Positions 9,131 to 21,124 of a stretch of DNA of 64,000 bases are shown one piece after another. The stretch comes from Limnephilus marmoratus (lineage: Eukaryota; Arthropoda; Insecta; Trichoptera; Limnephilidae), in the NCBI GenBank assembly GCA_917880885.1, contig OU862909.1, forward strand, positions 28,404,351 to 28,468,350, read 5' to 3'. How positions within the stretch are numbered: the first letter of the stretch is position 1; every line of letters begins with the position of its first letter. A program made the position numbers and the translations under genes. The notes under the pieces were generated by a model. It had not been told where the DNA came from and made no database searches. It was given only the letters and a program-made list of their open reading frames with translations.

Positions 9131-10006
9131 TATTCGAGTAGAACCGGAATCCCCTTCTCTGACTGGATTTAAACATGAAACAGCCATTAGAAATAAAACA
9201 TTAATTCTGATTCATATTTATTTTAAATACGAGCCTATTATTTTTTTTCTTACCGCAAAAGTGTGATGGACTTATGGATTTATAGGTGCCTCTAATTCAT
9301 TCCACGAACAAAGATAAGATCTTAATTCGTCAGTGACAAATACCCAAAAGTAACTAGGTTGGTACCTACATCAGCTCCAGATTTCTCATTAATCCATTAA
9401 GTTGATTGAGGCAAGTCATTAGGGGGTGAGCCATGAGCCATGATCGGTCGTGCTCGAGATATGGAAAAATGACATATTTAAATGTCATCTCGGCTGAGTG
9501 GTCGATGGGCCAACACTAATTGAATTACGCCTTAATAATATTGTCCTTGTTATGCGAAAGTTTCTACGTTGACTGTGCTGCGTATGAACAAAATGAAATT
9601 GATTCTAGAATTAATGTACGGAAGTGGAAATATATAATTCACAATAATAGAGTGGCAGAAGCGAAGCCTCCTCAAGAATCTGTTTTATGATGCTCTTGCA
9701 TACTTTGTTCATGTATGTATGTACATTCTTATTTTGTTATTATTATAATTACTCTTCTGTGTACCACCGTGTAATCTCATCTATCACTTGATTGTAAAAG
9801 ACATTTTATTGCGTTCAAATAAATATTGGTTACTATTTAAAAAGCAGTAAATTGTGTTAATAATTTCAAACATTTTTTTTACCACTCTCCTATAATAAAT
9901 ATAAAAAAAATGAATAAATAATTCCACCTAAATAATGTTTTTACATATTGAATAGTTTCTTCCATACAAAATGACAAAACCTGTTGAAAATAAATAAAAC
10001 TTTTGG
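9131..10006. other. Unassigned AT-rich stretch
   Basis: No gene or RNA can be supported. An AATAAATATTGG block near 9820 resembles a retroelement 3' end, but no coding relic lies upstream. Confidence 0.4.
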
Positions 10007-10210
10007 AGAGTGATGACGTCACACGATTCACCATACATACGGTGGTTTTCGGGGGATCTTGAAAAATTCACACTTTGACAATTATTTATTAAAACTAACT
10101 ATAAAAATAAAAATAAATATGCAGTTATTTAAGTTAGAAGGTCGTTATTAACAACAAAAAAAATTGGACCAGAGTTCCTTACTCATCAAATATTTTAAAT
10201 TAATTTTCAC
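10007..10210. repeat. Dispersed repeat, unoccupied relative of the foldback insertion site
   Basis: This matches 22329-22454 joined to 23348-23440. It includes TGACGTCACACGATTCACC, a GGGGGATCTTGAAAAATT block and GCAGTTATTTAAG. It therefore shows the state of the target before the element at 22455-23347 inserted. The repeat itself has no coding content. Confidence 0.7.
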
Positions 10211-11990
10211 ATTCTGTGTAAGTTCTATTCAAGTTCTGTTATTGTATCATCTTAGGCCTATAAGTAATCGTACCTTTGACAGGGAAGATGTGAAAAACCC
10301 TGACAAAAGCAAGAGTGTGAAGAAACCGGCTGTTCTTGTAAATATTTGTTTACTGAACAAGATCAGTCGGTAGCTAATTCTTATTTCTACTTTCAAATGT
10401 TGAAGCGGGAGAGTAATTATATATTTTCCGATAATCTTGAAATACGTACATATAAAAAGATATTTATTATTATTATTATTATTATTATATCAATGATGAT
10501 GATTTATAATAATAAATGTTTATTCCAGAATGTATGCGCGAGTAGTGCAATGCAATACTTTCCAATATTTAAACAATATCATTAGTATCTGCTAAAAGTA
10601 TTACCGAGATATATTTTTGAGGTATTATTTCGAGATTACACATCTGCACGCATGACGGATACCGTAATACTGTCCGAAACATTGGCAAATGAAGGAGGTA
10701 GCGCAACAATTCATTAATCCCCAAAAATATTTATTAATTCGCCTTTATTAATTTGCACGTTCTGAATTGGAAGTATTTAAATTCTTAAAAATTTATATGT
10801 TTCTGAAAGTGTATCAGTATATAAAAAATGAAAAGTTTAATAAATAAATAATTTTTATTGTTAAATTAAAGAATTTTTAATAAACTCGCAATGTAAACGC
10901 AAACTTCGTGAGTGCACAAAGAAACGATTATTTGTAAATTATCTCTTTTCAGTTAACCAGTTTTTGCTGGCAAATTGGAAGTATGGCAGGCACCTGTATT
11001 ATTTGTTTAATTACTAAAATATTTTCATTTCTTTTGTTGATTGCGTTAAATTCCTGAGAGTACCTAATAGCTATAAGTCACCCTGATCACGTGCGCAAAC
11101 TCTCCACAATACTATGAAAAAAAACTAGTTTTCAACATACGATAGCAATATTGGCTTCTTTATTTACAGTTTTGGTTTGAGCGAGATTCTGATGCGTGTC
11201 AATTATTGCTTATTTGTTCGTAAGTACGATTAAAATAGTTTCAAAATCCATACTGAGCAAATTCTCGAAAAGTAAACCAATTTGTTGAAGGTTCATAAAA
11301 TATCTTTCACTTAAATGGAAGTGAGAGCGTGGAAGGATAACGTCTTTAATTGAAAACTAGTATATTTTTTTCAAAATTAATGCCTAATGTTGATGTACAT
11401 TCCCACAATTAATCTAGTAGCTTAAAGTGTTCAAATTACACCAAACGTATTAATTTTGACAATTTCGACTCCCTTCATACACGATGTTTAATTTTTGACC
11501 AAATCTTCCGAATATTCGCCTGGACTCGCGAGAGCTTACCAACCTAATAAAAATTGGTATTCCGTCAAGATCAACACGGCAATTCAATTTATTTAAATTG
11601 CCCATATTAGATAACATTGGATAAAAAAATGTATCTAATGTTTCAGAACCAACATTAGATACAAAATTACCTTTTCCCCGTATACGTGCGACACAATAAA
11701 ACAAAAAAGGTAAAAATATAGACATTTTTAGCAATTTCAGCGTTCAGAAATATCGAATAGAAGTTTCGCATGATCGAAAATTAATACGAGAGTGTGGAAT
11801 GTGTCGGGAGCATCTCCTATCCTTATCCTATATTCTTTTTCCTTTCCCCCTTACCTAAAATTAATTTCAAGACACAATAAAAATCTACCTCCTTTAACTT
11901 TAGAATAAGATACTTTTTTGACCTTAAGTTGACTTAGTATATATATATATATATTATATTTATCTCCGTATTATAAGGTATAAACCGTTT
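10211..11990. other. Unassigned stretch with a (TTA)n microsatellite
   Basis: A TTA microsatellite lies at about 10463-10488. A 94-residue open frame on the minus strand (11734-11450) starts with a hydrophobic segment and matches no family I know. It contains a short duplicated phrase and may be chance. Nothing else is supported. Confidence 0.4.
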
Positions 11991-12215
11991 TTTTCTCTGA
12001 ACTTTCTGAACTCTTATGCTGACGTTGATGTAGATGTGTTCAACTGCCCAGAACGAAGTAATAAGAAGGCTATAATAATACACCTCATAATATGGTCATC
12101 TGTAATCATAATAGTCAATGTTAGCAAAATACTATTTTTCTATATGAATTCTACATAATTTATACAGCATATTTATTTATTTAATTTATTTTAATTTATT
12201 CATGATGACTGTTCT
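11991..12215 (+). pseudogene. Degenerate LINE C-terminal remnant
   Basis: A short frame near 12010-12080 reads VDVFNC followed by a KKAIII motif. This resembles the minus-strand remnant at 46565-46790 (VVDVFNC...KKAII). Both are followed, in their own orientation, by an AT-rich tract and a TTTA-type tail. They look like two decayed copies of one LINE family, known only from this C-terminal motif. Confidence 0.4.
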
Positions 12216-12979
12216 GCAAATTAAGCATGTTTGATAAACCCGTATAGTTGTAAAATTAAAATGTTTATTTTTGATGCCTATGAAAGTCATTGCCTGAATC
12301 CTTGATAATTTTGTAATGATTTTTTTTACGTTTATGCTCATAATATATTATGTTCGTAAAAGTGTCTTTCATAAATGTATTATGTATTCCACTTCTTACT
12401 GTAGCTTCTCTAACGTTAAACAAAAGATTTGGTCGTAAATTCATTTAAAAATTTTGTGCTTTTTTATCTGAATTAAGTTGAAGAGCCTAATATTTCCGTC
12501 AGGTAATATTACAAGCAAGGCTGAAAGAAGCGGACTACCGAAACCTTTGTACCAATGTTTCTGTATTACAATATTATATTTTAACATGAAATGTTGATGA
12601 GTTGAATTGTTTTTCTGGAGTGAAGGGCGAAAACAAACAAAAAATATCCATGACGGAGGTCGTCAAACGGTCAACAAGTTTAATAATATACATATAAAAA
12701 TGCATCCCTTTTTCTATTGGTCACGATGTAACTTCAGAACGACTTTACCTCTTTCATTCATATATTTTTTTAATAAGAAAATTGCGCAGAAAATTGGATA
12801 ATTTCAGAAAACCTAACGACTATTTTAACTTCGCACGTTTGACAGTTGGCGTGTTTGATGAATGTGAATTTAGCAGGCAGCTGTTTTTTTTTTATAAAAG
12901 AATAATCTATGGATTTTAAAAATTATAGATATTTTAAATAGGTACCTATGTTAGATTGATTGGTATTATATGAAAAATT
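12216..12979. other. Unassigned AT-rich stretch
   Basis: No supported feature. Open frames are short and without recognisable motifs. Confidence 0.4.
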
Positions 12980-13230
12980 AAAATTTGGATAAAAAAATTA
13001 TAAAATGTGGCACGCGAGCTGCTTGAAAACTGAATGTGCTGGGACTGAATATATGAAACGTGGGATGGGGGAGTGGGAGAGGGGATAGGGTAGGCGTGGA
13101 AGGTGGAAGGGGAACACGGGAGGGGAAGGGGATGCGGGAGTGGAACGGGGACGCACGGGAAAGGACGTGCAGGGAGAAACAATTTATTTCTTTGAATATG
13201 GCATTGCAACGCATGCCGGGAACCAGCTAG
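12980..13230 (+). mobile_element. Non-autonomous Helitron, family 1, 3' end
   Basis: It ends in GCATGCCGGGAACCAGCTAG at 13211-13230 followed by T, the CTAG|T end expected of Helitrons. A purine-rich block (13060-13170) precedes it. The same end occurs at 42426 and 44458. The 5' half is missing or too diverged to see. Confidence 0.65.
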
Positions 13231-15040
13231 TAATGCTACAGAATGTGACTATGTAGACATCTTTATGGACAAGTATTTTAAAAAAATGCCATGTAATTTT
13301 ATTAACTATGAGCTTATACGACGTTATGGCAAATAAATTATTCTAAACATATGTAATTGATTTATTACATGTCTTGTCTTTCTTTCTTTCTTTTTTTTCT
13401 CTATACATTTTATTTTTTTATTATTATTTCTGTTATTTCACCAGTGGCATCTCCACCTAGTAACAACTAAACCTTGATTTACGCATGTTGCGAACATTTT
13501 CAATTATAGTGTTAATATCTTTGCAGATCCCAACGGCAATTTCATAACGTAATAATAATTAGTAAACTATGTAAATTTTTCAAAAAATAAATAAATAAGT
13601 TTAGCATTAAAACTAGAACACTTAACTTCTTGCTTGTTGTCGAATTCGTTCTGCTTTATTTGGATTATTTCGTAAAATTAAAGAAGGACAATAGTACAAA
13701 AACAACCGATTTTAACACCCACACAACAGTTAAGCACTTAAAGAACTACCAGTAAACCTCTTACCTCTTACCTAATCGATCTTTATCCACATTTCGGGTA
13801 AATTCATGGCGCACGTACGGCAATAAAGTTTAATTAGCAGCAACTCCTTGGAACGGCCTGAAGAACAAATGATGTGCGGTAAGTATGTGGGGTAGGTAGG
13901 TGCGATGAGTACCCCGGGTAAGTACTGGGTACTCCCATGTGGTAAGTAGTTAGTAGTACCTACTGAGAAGCGGGCGGTAAATGCCCTGTGCAGTTACTGA
14001 GTAGGTACTAATGAAAAGAACGCGCAGAGATATGTCACGATATAAATCTCCAATTTAAAATACTGCGTTCTCACACAGAATTTTTTTATTTTCTCCATCT
14101 TCACTGGTTAAACTTGCAGTAAAATCTAGGAAGGCATCTGAATTTAGTAAGAAGGTTTCAGTCTTTACCGCTCGATGATGTTTTTTACATGCTTAAAACT
14201 TTATTTTAATTTTATTTATGTTGATTTCGTATTCGAATGTTATCTCATTGTATATGTATAAAAACTATAAGGCGTCTCCTCTTATTGTTTGACAATTAAA
14301 TACACACATTTGTTCCTCAGCTCGTAGTGGAAATACTCCCCTAAACGGAAAAAAATTGATAATATTTTTCTACTTGAAATGCCAAATAAAACTCTTAGTT
14401 TCGTGAATTATGTTTTTAATTTTCACTTATTTAATGAATCAAAAGCAAAATTTCTTCGTAAATCATTAGATTTTTACATTATAACTAAATAACTCCCTAT
14501 TTAGATATTTGTAAACCAATTAATATTTTATGTTCAAAGAGGAATTACACTATTTGGTTGAAGAAATGTCACTATCTGACAGCTCTTTTTACAAACTCCC
14601 GCATAATAATATTGGTAAGTTTAAGGTTGGAAACTTAATCAAAATTTGCCATTTAGTAAAAGTAAGGCTTGTTTGAATAATACATTGGATACAGAAAATC
14701 AGTGAACTGAAAGTCAAAGTTATCCATCTAGTTAAAGTTAGACTTGCATGAATGCGTTGTGTTTTGTTGATGCAGCGAATTGGAAACTGAAACCGAAAGA
14801 ACAAACAAATTTACAGAAAGATTACCAAAATGGTTGATTTAAAACGGGACTTCGCTAAGATCAGTAAAAAAAACGTTTTGTCGGCTAAAGAAGGAGGTAG
14901 CGCAATTTGGCCTAACACCCCAAAAATAAATAACGACAGAATTAATGCTTTGTTTTACAGTTAATATTGGTAAGCAGAAAGTGGTGAGCCGGTTGCACGC
15001 GATTCCTTCAACCGTCATTAATGTAAACACAAGTATGCGT
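13231..15040. other. Unassigned stretch
   Basis: A (TTTC)n run lies at about 13376-13395. Between 13870 and 13990 there is a TAGGTA/AGTA-rich patch with several GGTA(A/G)GTA motifs, perhaps a decayed minisatellite. No gene is supported. Confidence 0.4.
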
Positions 15041-15340
15041 GCTATTCAGCCATTAAAATATATGGCACCGCATTTGCCGGCGTCTTTTTCGATGGCCTAG
15101 AATTCCGCGCTGACGCAGCCACCGCCGAAACGGGTCGGGAGCTTTTCGTATCGACCGAGAGCTTTTTTGGACTGGTAATTTTTCATATTGGCTAATTTGA
15201 ACGAAGACCGTTCAATGCGACTTTTGGCAGGTCGACTCTTGCTTTTCGGCCGTCTCATAATTCGATCACGTTTCTTTATTTATCACCAATTTATTTGCGA
15301 TCGCGCTTTTGTCGATCGAGTTATTTTTCTCCAATTATCC
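15041..15340. other. GC-richer non-repetitive island
   Basis: This roughly 300-bp island is of balanced composition within AT-rich DNA. It has several GATCG and CGATC motifs and no long frame. It shows no similarity to the other repeats in the window. It could be a conserved regulatory element or an exon of an unseen gene; I cannot decide. Confidence 0.3.
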
Positions 15341-15670
15341 GTTTGTAAAATTGGCAATCAAACGAGACCATGTGTGTTTTATAAATAAATAAATACTTTA
15401 ACAAAGTGCACATGCTCATTCCACAATGCCCATAATTCGTAATCTGAGGGAAAATCTTAACTTTTTAGCAGAATTCTGTTAGTCAAGTGCCAAAAATTCA
15501 TGAACTTGTATTCGAATTTGTAGTCTTTTGTCTGGAAATTCTTGTATTTTTCTCAACAAATTTTGTGCATTATAAGGTTTTAATCATTTTTAAATAACTG
15601 TTAAAGTACACGATACACTTCTGAACGAGGAGTTTTTTTTATCATGGAGAGAGTCAGACAATAACTACTA
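15341..15670. other. Unassigned stretch
   Basis: No feature can be supported. Confidence 0.4.
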
Positions 15671-15925
15671 TTTTTTTTATTTTTTTTTTTAGTTTATTAA
15701 GGAAACAAACAGTTATACATATTTTCATAATAGAGTAACATATTACATGGTTGCATTAACCAGCGAAGTTTTCGCAAAAATTTATGATATATGTATATAT
15801 AAACATAGATTAAAACATAAAAGAAAACATAAAGTGGTAGAAAAAATGAAAAATATATATATGTACAACAGAAATGAAAAAAAATACACAAATTAATGCA
15901 TGTGGGATATGTAAATCATCCAAAT
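15671..15925 (-). mobile_element. Possible retroelement 3' end with poly(A)
   Basis: On the minus strand an AATAAA signal (15693-15698) is followed within a few bases by an A-rich tail (15671-15690). The sequence upstream is AT-rich without coding content. It lies beyond the end of the next LINE, so it may be a separate older insertion. Confidence 0.4.
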
Positions 15926-16013
15926 ATTGTTATTATTATTATTATAAAAAGAAGGAAAACCAACATAATGAAAATGAAAAAAATAACATGCAGCAGGGGT
16001 GGAGAGTTCATAA

Positions 16014-16784
16014 TTAACAATTTGTTTTGATTTTTTCTATTATGAATTTAATAAATTGGCCTGAGGACAAATGGAAAATATCAGCATCGTAAAAGATATC
16101 ATTGTATTTCGTGCACGTCCTTCGGAGAAATGAATGTTGTGTGTAATTTGTTTTTGTGTGTGGGATGTGTAATAGTTGGTTTGACCTTGTGTTTCTTATC
16201 GGACAGTGGAAATTAATGTGTTCTAGAAGATAGTTGTTGTCAACAACGTTGTTAATGATTTTGATTAGAAATTTCTGGTCGGATATATTTCTTCTATCTT
16301 CTAAGGTTGATAAATTATGGAATATTAATGAGTCTTTTAGGCTTTCTGATGTTCGAAAGGATTTAAAGTCTAGGTGTTTCAGTATCTTTTTTTGAATTCT
16401 TTCTAACCTTTCAATGTTAACTTTGTATTGGGGATTCCATATGACTGATCCGAATTCTAATATTGAGCGAACAAAAGAGACATACAGTATTTTGATTACG
16501 TGTGGTGACCTGAATGGTTTGGTCACTCTTATGATGAATCCTAGAAGTTTGTATGCCCTGTCACAGATGGAATTTATATGTGTTCGGAAAGACATTCCGG
16601 AGTCCATAATTATTCCTAAGTCCTTCTCTTCACAACATCTTTTTATCTCTACGTCATTGATTTTGTACGGAAATATTAGGGGGTTTGTGCTTTTGGTGAA
16701 TGATATTGTGTTACATTTTTCTAGGTTAAGGAACAGTTGGTTGTTCTCACAATATATTCCAAGCCTATTAATATCATCTTGCAA
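16014..16784 (-). pseudogene. LINE ORF2, RT thumb and C-terminal part
   Basis: This 256-residue open stretch begins after the RT active site. Early motifs are NQLFLNLEKCNTISF, then a KDLGI..D..MSF..HI block and FVRSILEFGSVIWNP, all standard in the region after the YADD box of CR1/Jockey-like reverse transcriptases. The C-terminal 90 residues carry RNTRSN and a terminal phenylalanine-rich segment. The protein would prime and copy LINE RNA at a nicked target. The N-terminal RT and the endonuclease are missing or broken, so it is a relic. Confidence 0.8.
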
Positions 16785-16873
16785 TTCTAGGCTATCATTA
16801 ATATTAGTGATTTTTTTGTAAATTTTAGTGTCATCAGCAAAAATTTAGAATTTGGAATTTTTAAAGCATTCAC

Positions 16874-17375
16874 TCATATCATTGATATATAAAATAAACA
16901 AGAGAGGTCCGAGATGTGATCCTTGCGGGATTCCTGAAGGTATATTGAAAAAAAACGGGAGGAGAAACCCTTAGCTCTAACTGCTTGACTTCTGTTTGTC
17001 ACATACGATTTGATTCCTCTGAGAAGGTCACCATTAATCCCGATTTTTAACAGTTTCTTCAGAAGCAGTTCAATGTTAATTATATCAAAGGCTTTTGAAA
17101 AATCCGTATAGATAGAGTCCACTTGATTTTTACCACCCATAGAATTTAAAATAAAATCTGTGTATTCCAGAAGGTTTGTCTCGACCGACCGTTTTCTGAA
17201 AAAGCCGTGTTGATTTTTAGATATGATTGTTTGTACTGCTGGAAAAAGTTGATCAAGAAGTATGTTTTCCATGATCTTGCTGACAATTGGGAGTTTGGAG
17301 ATGAGCCTGTAGTTGGTGATGTTATTTTTGTCCCCGCTTTTGTGGATTGGTGTAATGAGTGCTTGTTTCCAGACG
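16874..17375 (-). pseudogene. LINE ORF2, RT fingers and palm fragment
   Basis: The minus strand encodes ALITPIHKSGDK and YRLISKLPIVSKIMENIL in one frame (17391-17146). It continues as MENILLDQLFP, SKNQHGFF and the catalytic-Asp motif YTDFSKAFDIIN in an overlapping frame (17272-16874). A further shift near 16960 disrupts the PQGS box region. These are motifs 0 to B of a LINE RT. The break before 17375 marks the 5' truncation. Confidence 0.75.
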
Positions 17376-17391
17376 TACTATAATAGTTCAC

Positions 17392-17654
17392 AATTTTTCT
17401 GATAAATCTACCACAAAAAAAAACATATTATTAACACGTACTTACTTTCTAAATAGGTATTTACTTTCAGTAAAATATATGCAAATAATAATGGTTTTTT
17501 TCAGGATATATGCAGAGGTACTGCAATGCAATCCAAGCCATTTTTCGAAATAACAGAAAAAAATTAGACAAATAATAAGTAAAAGTAAAAATTAAATAAA
17601 AAAACGAATAAGCATAAAAAATATAAATATTAAAACTGAAAAAAAAACATTCTA
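17392..17654. other. Unassigned AT-rich stretch
   Basis: A-rich sequence without gene or clear repeat boundary. Confidence 0.4.
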
Positions 17655-17760
17655 AAATTAAAAATTAAAATGAATGCAAGCAGCCGTTTGTGGAGGATAC
17701 CGTCTCCCGTCTCCAAAGGACCATCAGGGGGGACTCCGTCCAGGATTGTGATGATTCAAT
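17655..17760 (-). repeat. Dispersed repeat, also at 58520-58620
   Basis: On the minus strand the order TCCCCCCTGATGG, GGAGACGGGAGACGG, TATCCTCCACAAACGGCTG matches the plus-strand segment at 58549-58610. This is a short GC-richer family of unknown nature in AT-rich surroundings. Confidence 0.55.
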
Positions 17761-18344
17761 AATTTATTATTTTTTTAAATTCTATTCTTCAGATCTATTC
17801 AACTGATTTGCCTATTTTCTTAAAGGTTTCTGAATAAATGTACCTAATTTCTCCTAACTCTTCTTTCTCAATAGGTAAAGTAACATACATTTAAAAAAAT
17901 AAAATAATGGCAGTTTTTTGTATTTATTTAACAAACTTTAATGAAGATTCCTTGTTTGTCAACAGAATGCATTCTATCATTTCCAGATAAACTTCGGATT
18001 ACCGCCAAGGATGAAGAACTTATTGAAAACCAATAAGATATTTGAAATATTTATGCCGGCTGGATTGCAATGCATCATGACAAGAAATGTAAGAAATGCA
18101 TCAATAGCTTCGTACAGACATGCACAAAGCACACGATCCTATCTCAATCTGGAAGTAATTTAAGGATCCGTTGTAAGCGTTCAAAAAGAATAAGAAGTTG
18201 TTGTAAAAGAGAGGTATTATGTGAATACGAATTTTACACCGAATTTTACGAAACATATTTAACAAAACAAGACATTTAAAATAAAGGAAAAAATATCTCG
18301 AAAAATCTCTTGAGAATTTTAAACAAACACCTCTACCATAGGTA
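17761..18344. other. Unassigned stretch
   Basis: A 69-codon open frame at 18070-18279 is Lys, Cys and Ser rich but matches nothing I know and is likely chance. No other feature. Confidence 0.35.
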
Positions 18345-18690
18345 ACCCCAGATGGTTCGCTACATTTGGTGACTTAGTAAGAGTGCCCGGGTTCACGGTT
18401 CTTGGCGACGGAAGTATCTGTCCACCTAAAATGTGGCGGGCCGAATCGAGATAGATTGATACCAGTTGGAGAGAAGGATTCATACGTCACGCCAGGACAC
18501 ACTGACCCCCTGATTCCTACCCACCCCTTAAACCCTTTTCCTTCCTAGAACTCTCCTCTCCTTCCTTTCCTTAAAAAACCCTCCATACAGCATCCCCAAA
18601 AATGATATAGGCCCTCAAGGAAATTATTTTCCTCAGGGCCTCCTGTGTGGAGCTCATGTACAACAAAAATTGTGGGTGGGTGTGTCTGCA
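18345..18690 (+). mobile_element. SINE-B copy 1 (head missing)
   Basis: The body runs from ACCATAGGTAACCCC through GTGCCCGGGTTCA and CTTTTCCTTCCTAGAAC to the terminal hairpin (GGCCCTC...GAGGGCC type, about 18616-18647) and TGTGTGGAGCTCATGTA. The tRNA-like head seen at 55985 is absent, so this is a 5'-truncated insertion. Confidence 0.75.
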
Positions 18691-19131
18691 CCTATCACCG
18701 CTGCTTGTGTTTTGTTCTGACCTACCAGGATGTAAATGTTATTAATTCATTATTTATTTGTTAGTTGTGAGCTGCTCACATGCGTTGTGCGGCTCTTCTG
18801 CACGAAGCTAATAGAAAAGATTCCCAGCCACTGGCCACACCATCCAAGTTATTGATCAAGGTGTTCAAGACTTGTGATTAACAACCCGATTGAAGACGTG
18901 TTTCAGAGATTTACTATTCTTAATTAAAATCTTGTTACGAACGAAAAATTATACCGGGAAGAGAAGAGGAGTTTGTAGAAAACATACATCTTGACTACGG
19001 TTATGAAACATCAGAAAGTTGACAAGTTAAGTGATAAAGTGGTTGAAGCCGGTATCGGTTGTTTTGATATTTGAACTCTGGCCGATTTAAGTCGAATATT
19101 ACTAGTATCTTGTAACATTCGTACATCACTA
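18691..19131. other. Unassigned stretch
   Basis: No gene or repeat boundary supported. Confidence 0.4.
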
Positions 19132-19470
19132 TTACGAGTGCAGTAGTTTTGCTAGGTTGTTCATATTGCTGTCTGTAGGGTAAAAATCATCTCGACGAAA
19201 GCCAACCTCTGATAAAAAGCCATCATAAGAAGAAAACCCCTTAGTCAATTTTTTTCCAAATTTAAAAAATATTTTCTTAAATACGTCAGTGATTGAGTGG
19301 TTATGATCCTTGGCTTTGAATCCGAGGTCTATTTGATTAATTTGTGATATTTCACAATATATTGATTTAAAACGTCCAGAGTGGTGGATAATTACTGAAG
19401 AGTCCTGGTGAAAAACCAAATTCAGAATCGAAATATGAATAATTACTGAAGAGTCCTGGTGTAAATCCAA
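19132..19470 (-). CDS. Unrecognised 112-residue open frame with an internal 17-residue duplication
   Basis: The frame starts MDLHQDSSVIIH and repeats HQDSSVIIH 17 residues later, because a 51-bp block (19388-19438) is tandemly duplicated at 19439-19485. The remainder is a mixed hydrophilic sequence with FKAKDHNHSITDVFKKIFFKF-like content, more protein-like than most chance frames here. I recognise no family, signal peptide or membrane segment. It could be a hypothetical exon, a transposon remnant or chance. Confidence 0.25.
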   Translation of the reverse strand: MDLHQDSSVIIHISILNLVFHQDSSVIIHHSGRFKSIYCEISQINQIDLGFKAKDHNHSITDVFKKIFFKFGKKLTKGFSSYDGFLSEVGFRRDDFYPTDSNMNNLAKLLHS

Positions 19471-19494
19471 ATTCAGAATCTAAAGTTGCTTTAA

Positions 19495-19685
19495 ATTGTT
19501 TTCGCCGTGCTTGGTGACCAGATCCGAATAGCCAGGTACTTACTCACCTTGCTCATCTCTATTTCCTCCTTCTTCCTACCACCTTCAGCCTCACAAAATA
19601 CCCCGATTGGGGATGCCATAGTCTCAATGGTTTCAGACGGTTGGGAGCATTTGAAACTCTTGTGCGTTACTCACATAAAAGGACC
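19495..19685 (+). mobile_element. SINE-A copy 1 (body only)
   Basis: It matches the SINE-A body from GTGCTTGGTGACCAGATCC through CTACCACCTTCAGCCTCACA and GATTGGGGATGCCATAG to CTCTTGTGCGTTACTCACA. Head and linker are absent. Confidence 0.75.
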
Positions 19686-19689
19686 GTAC

Positions 19690-20289
19690 AAGTAAAAATA
19701 TGCATATTTAGGTTGCATTATAGTTTATCATTTATAGTTGCACCAGTTTACTCGCGTAGTGGACAATGAGAAAGATTGTGTAGTATACAAAAAAAGTATT
19801 TAAAACATACTTTCAGAATTAGAAAGTTGTTTTAAAATTTAATAAGGAACCGACCAATTAAATTTACGTGGAATTTTCCTCACTTCCTCTCCATTGGAAA
19901 TAAGGGCAAAGGGACACGAAGTCCAGGTGAAAAGGAAATTCTGTTACTTTATTAACTTAAGCAAAGCGTTTATACTAATTAACTTGAAAATGTGTACTTT
20001 GTAGCGGTAACGGGTTAAATAACTTCAATGTGACGATGTATATATTCACATTATTCACAAGTAGGTCAGGACTAACAAAAACCGACTCGTGGTCACCTGG
20101 TCTAGGTACTCCGACGGAAGCCAATATTTCTTAATTAATTTACACTTGTGATCTTTTTATGGTAGGTGACTAAAGACTTTCTCACTCTTAATCTTGTTTA
20201 CGCAGAGTAAACTGTCATAACTTCGCTATACTACAATACGTTACTTGGCGATAGTTAGTTACGGTTGTCTAAAACTGAATAACCTCCGT
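19690..20289. other. Unassigned stretch
   Basis: Moderately AT-rich sequence with no supported gene. Confidence 0.4.
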
Positions 20290-21122
20290 TTTTAATGCTG
20301 CGGCGAGAATGATTTTTGGTGAATCTAAGTATTGCCGTATAACCCCGCTTCTAAGGGATCTTCATTGGCTTCGATGCCCTGAAAGAATAGAGTTCAAGAT
20401 CTGCTTAATGACCTTCAAAGCATTGCAAGGAATGGCGCCAGCCTATATATCGGAACTATGTGTCCGACAAAACTTAAGCGATACGCAGCTTACTCTAAGG
20501 TCAGCAGATCGAGATGTTACTAATCGTTTAATCGAACTTTCTAGGTCAAATCGAGCCGTTTACTATGATCGATCTTTTCGTGTAACTGGCCCGCTCATTT
20601 GGAACAAACTTCCCTCAGCTCTGACTAATATCCAGAACTTGGCAGAATTCAAAAGAGCTTTAAAAACAAACTTATTTAAAAAATCATACCTTTTATGAAT
20701 TTTAACTCCTTTTCAATCTACTATAATAAGCCATGTTCCTCAAGTTTCTGGTAATTGTTTGGTTTCGATTACCTCCTTGCTATAGTTTTATGTGCACTCT
20801 GAATTTGTATTATTTCTAAATGTTAACTGCCTCCTGTTGTATATAATTTAGTTTAAATGATTCTTGTTGAACGGCGCCGTGATGGTTTATCATTATATAT
20901 TGTCCTGTGCCAAAACAGCACTCACTATTGTTGTTAATATTGTTCTTTAGGAATTGCTTTGTATATTTTTGTATATTCGTTATTTCACATTATTTAATTA
21001 TTTTTTTAAGGACTCGTAAGGAACACTGTAGGTTAATTTTAGGTTTATTATAATTAAGCGCACTTGAAGTGAAATATCACAAAACTGCGCTATATAAATA
21101 CTATGTTATTATTATTATTATT
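20290..21122 (+). mobile_element. 5'-truncated CR1/L2-like LINE
   Basis: The ORF2 C terminus (20294-20698) is followed by about 400 bp of 3' UTR. That ends with GCGCTATATAAATACTATG and a (TTA)n tail at 21106-21122, a 3' end characteristic of this LINE group. The first codon that fits the family lies at about 20294. Confidence 0.82.
20294..20698 (+). pseudogene. CR1/L2-like LINE ORF2, C-terminal fragment
   Basis: About 135 residues. ITPLLRDLHWLRCPERIEFK is the strongly conserved module after the RT domain. ALQGMAPAYISELC and TGPLIWNKLPSALTN follow, and then FKRALKTNLFKKS at the end. No stop interrupts it, but endonuclease and RT are absent, so it is a dead 5' truncation. The predicted role in the intact protein is the C-terminal RNA/DNA-binding part of ORF2. 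Confidence 0.82.
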
Positions 21123-21124
21123 AA

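Larger units (their letters stand above)
15929..17375 (-). mobile_element. 5'-truncated LINE with (TAA)n tail
   Basis: On the minus strand this runs from RT coding sequence (17375) through the ORF2 end (16014) to a 3' UTR ending in GTTGGTTTTCCT and a TAA-repeat tail at 15929-15948. The same 3' terminal motif ends the LINE at 35276-35793, and their C-terminal proteins are related. The element is of the CR1/Jockey-like group; the exact clade is not resolved. Confidence 0.8.

Noticed and set aside
11450..11734. 94-codon frame with hydrophobic N terminus as a secreted protein
   Set aside because: No family resemblance, no supporting context and a duplicated AT-rich phrase; kept only as a remark in the stretch entry.
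12946..13214. Pro- and Ser-rich minus-strand frames
   Set aside because: Same cause: the purine-rich block of the Helitron 3' end at 13060-13170.
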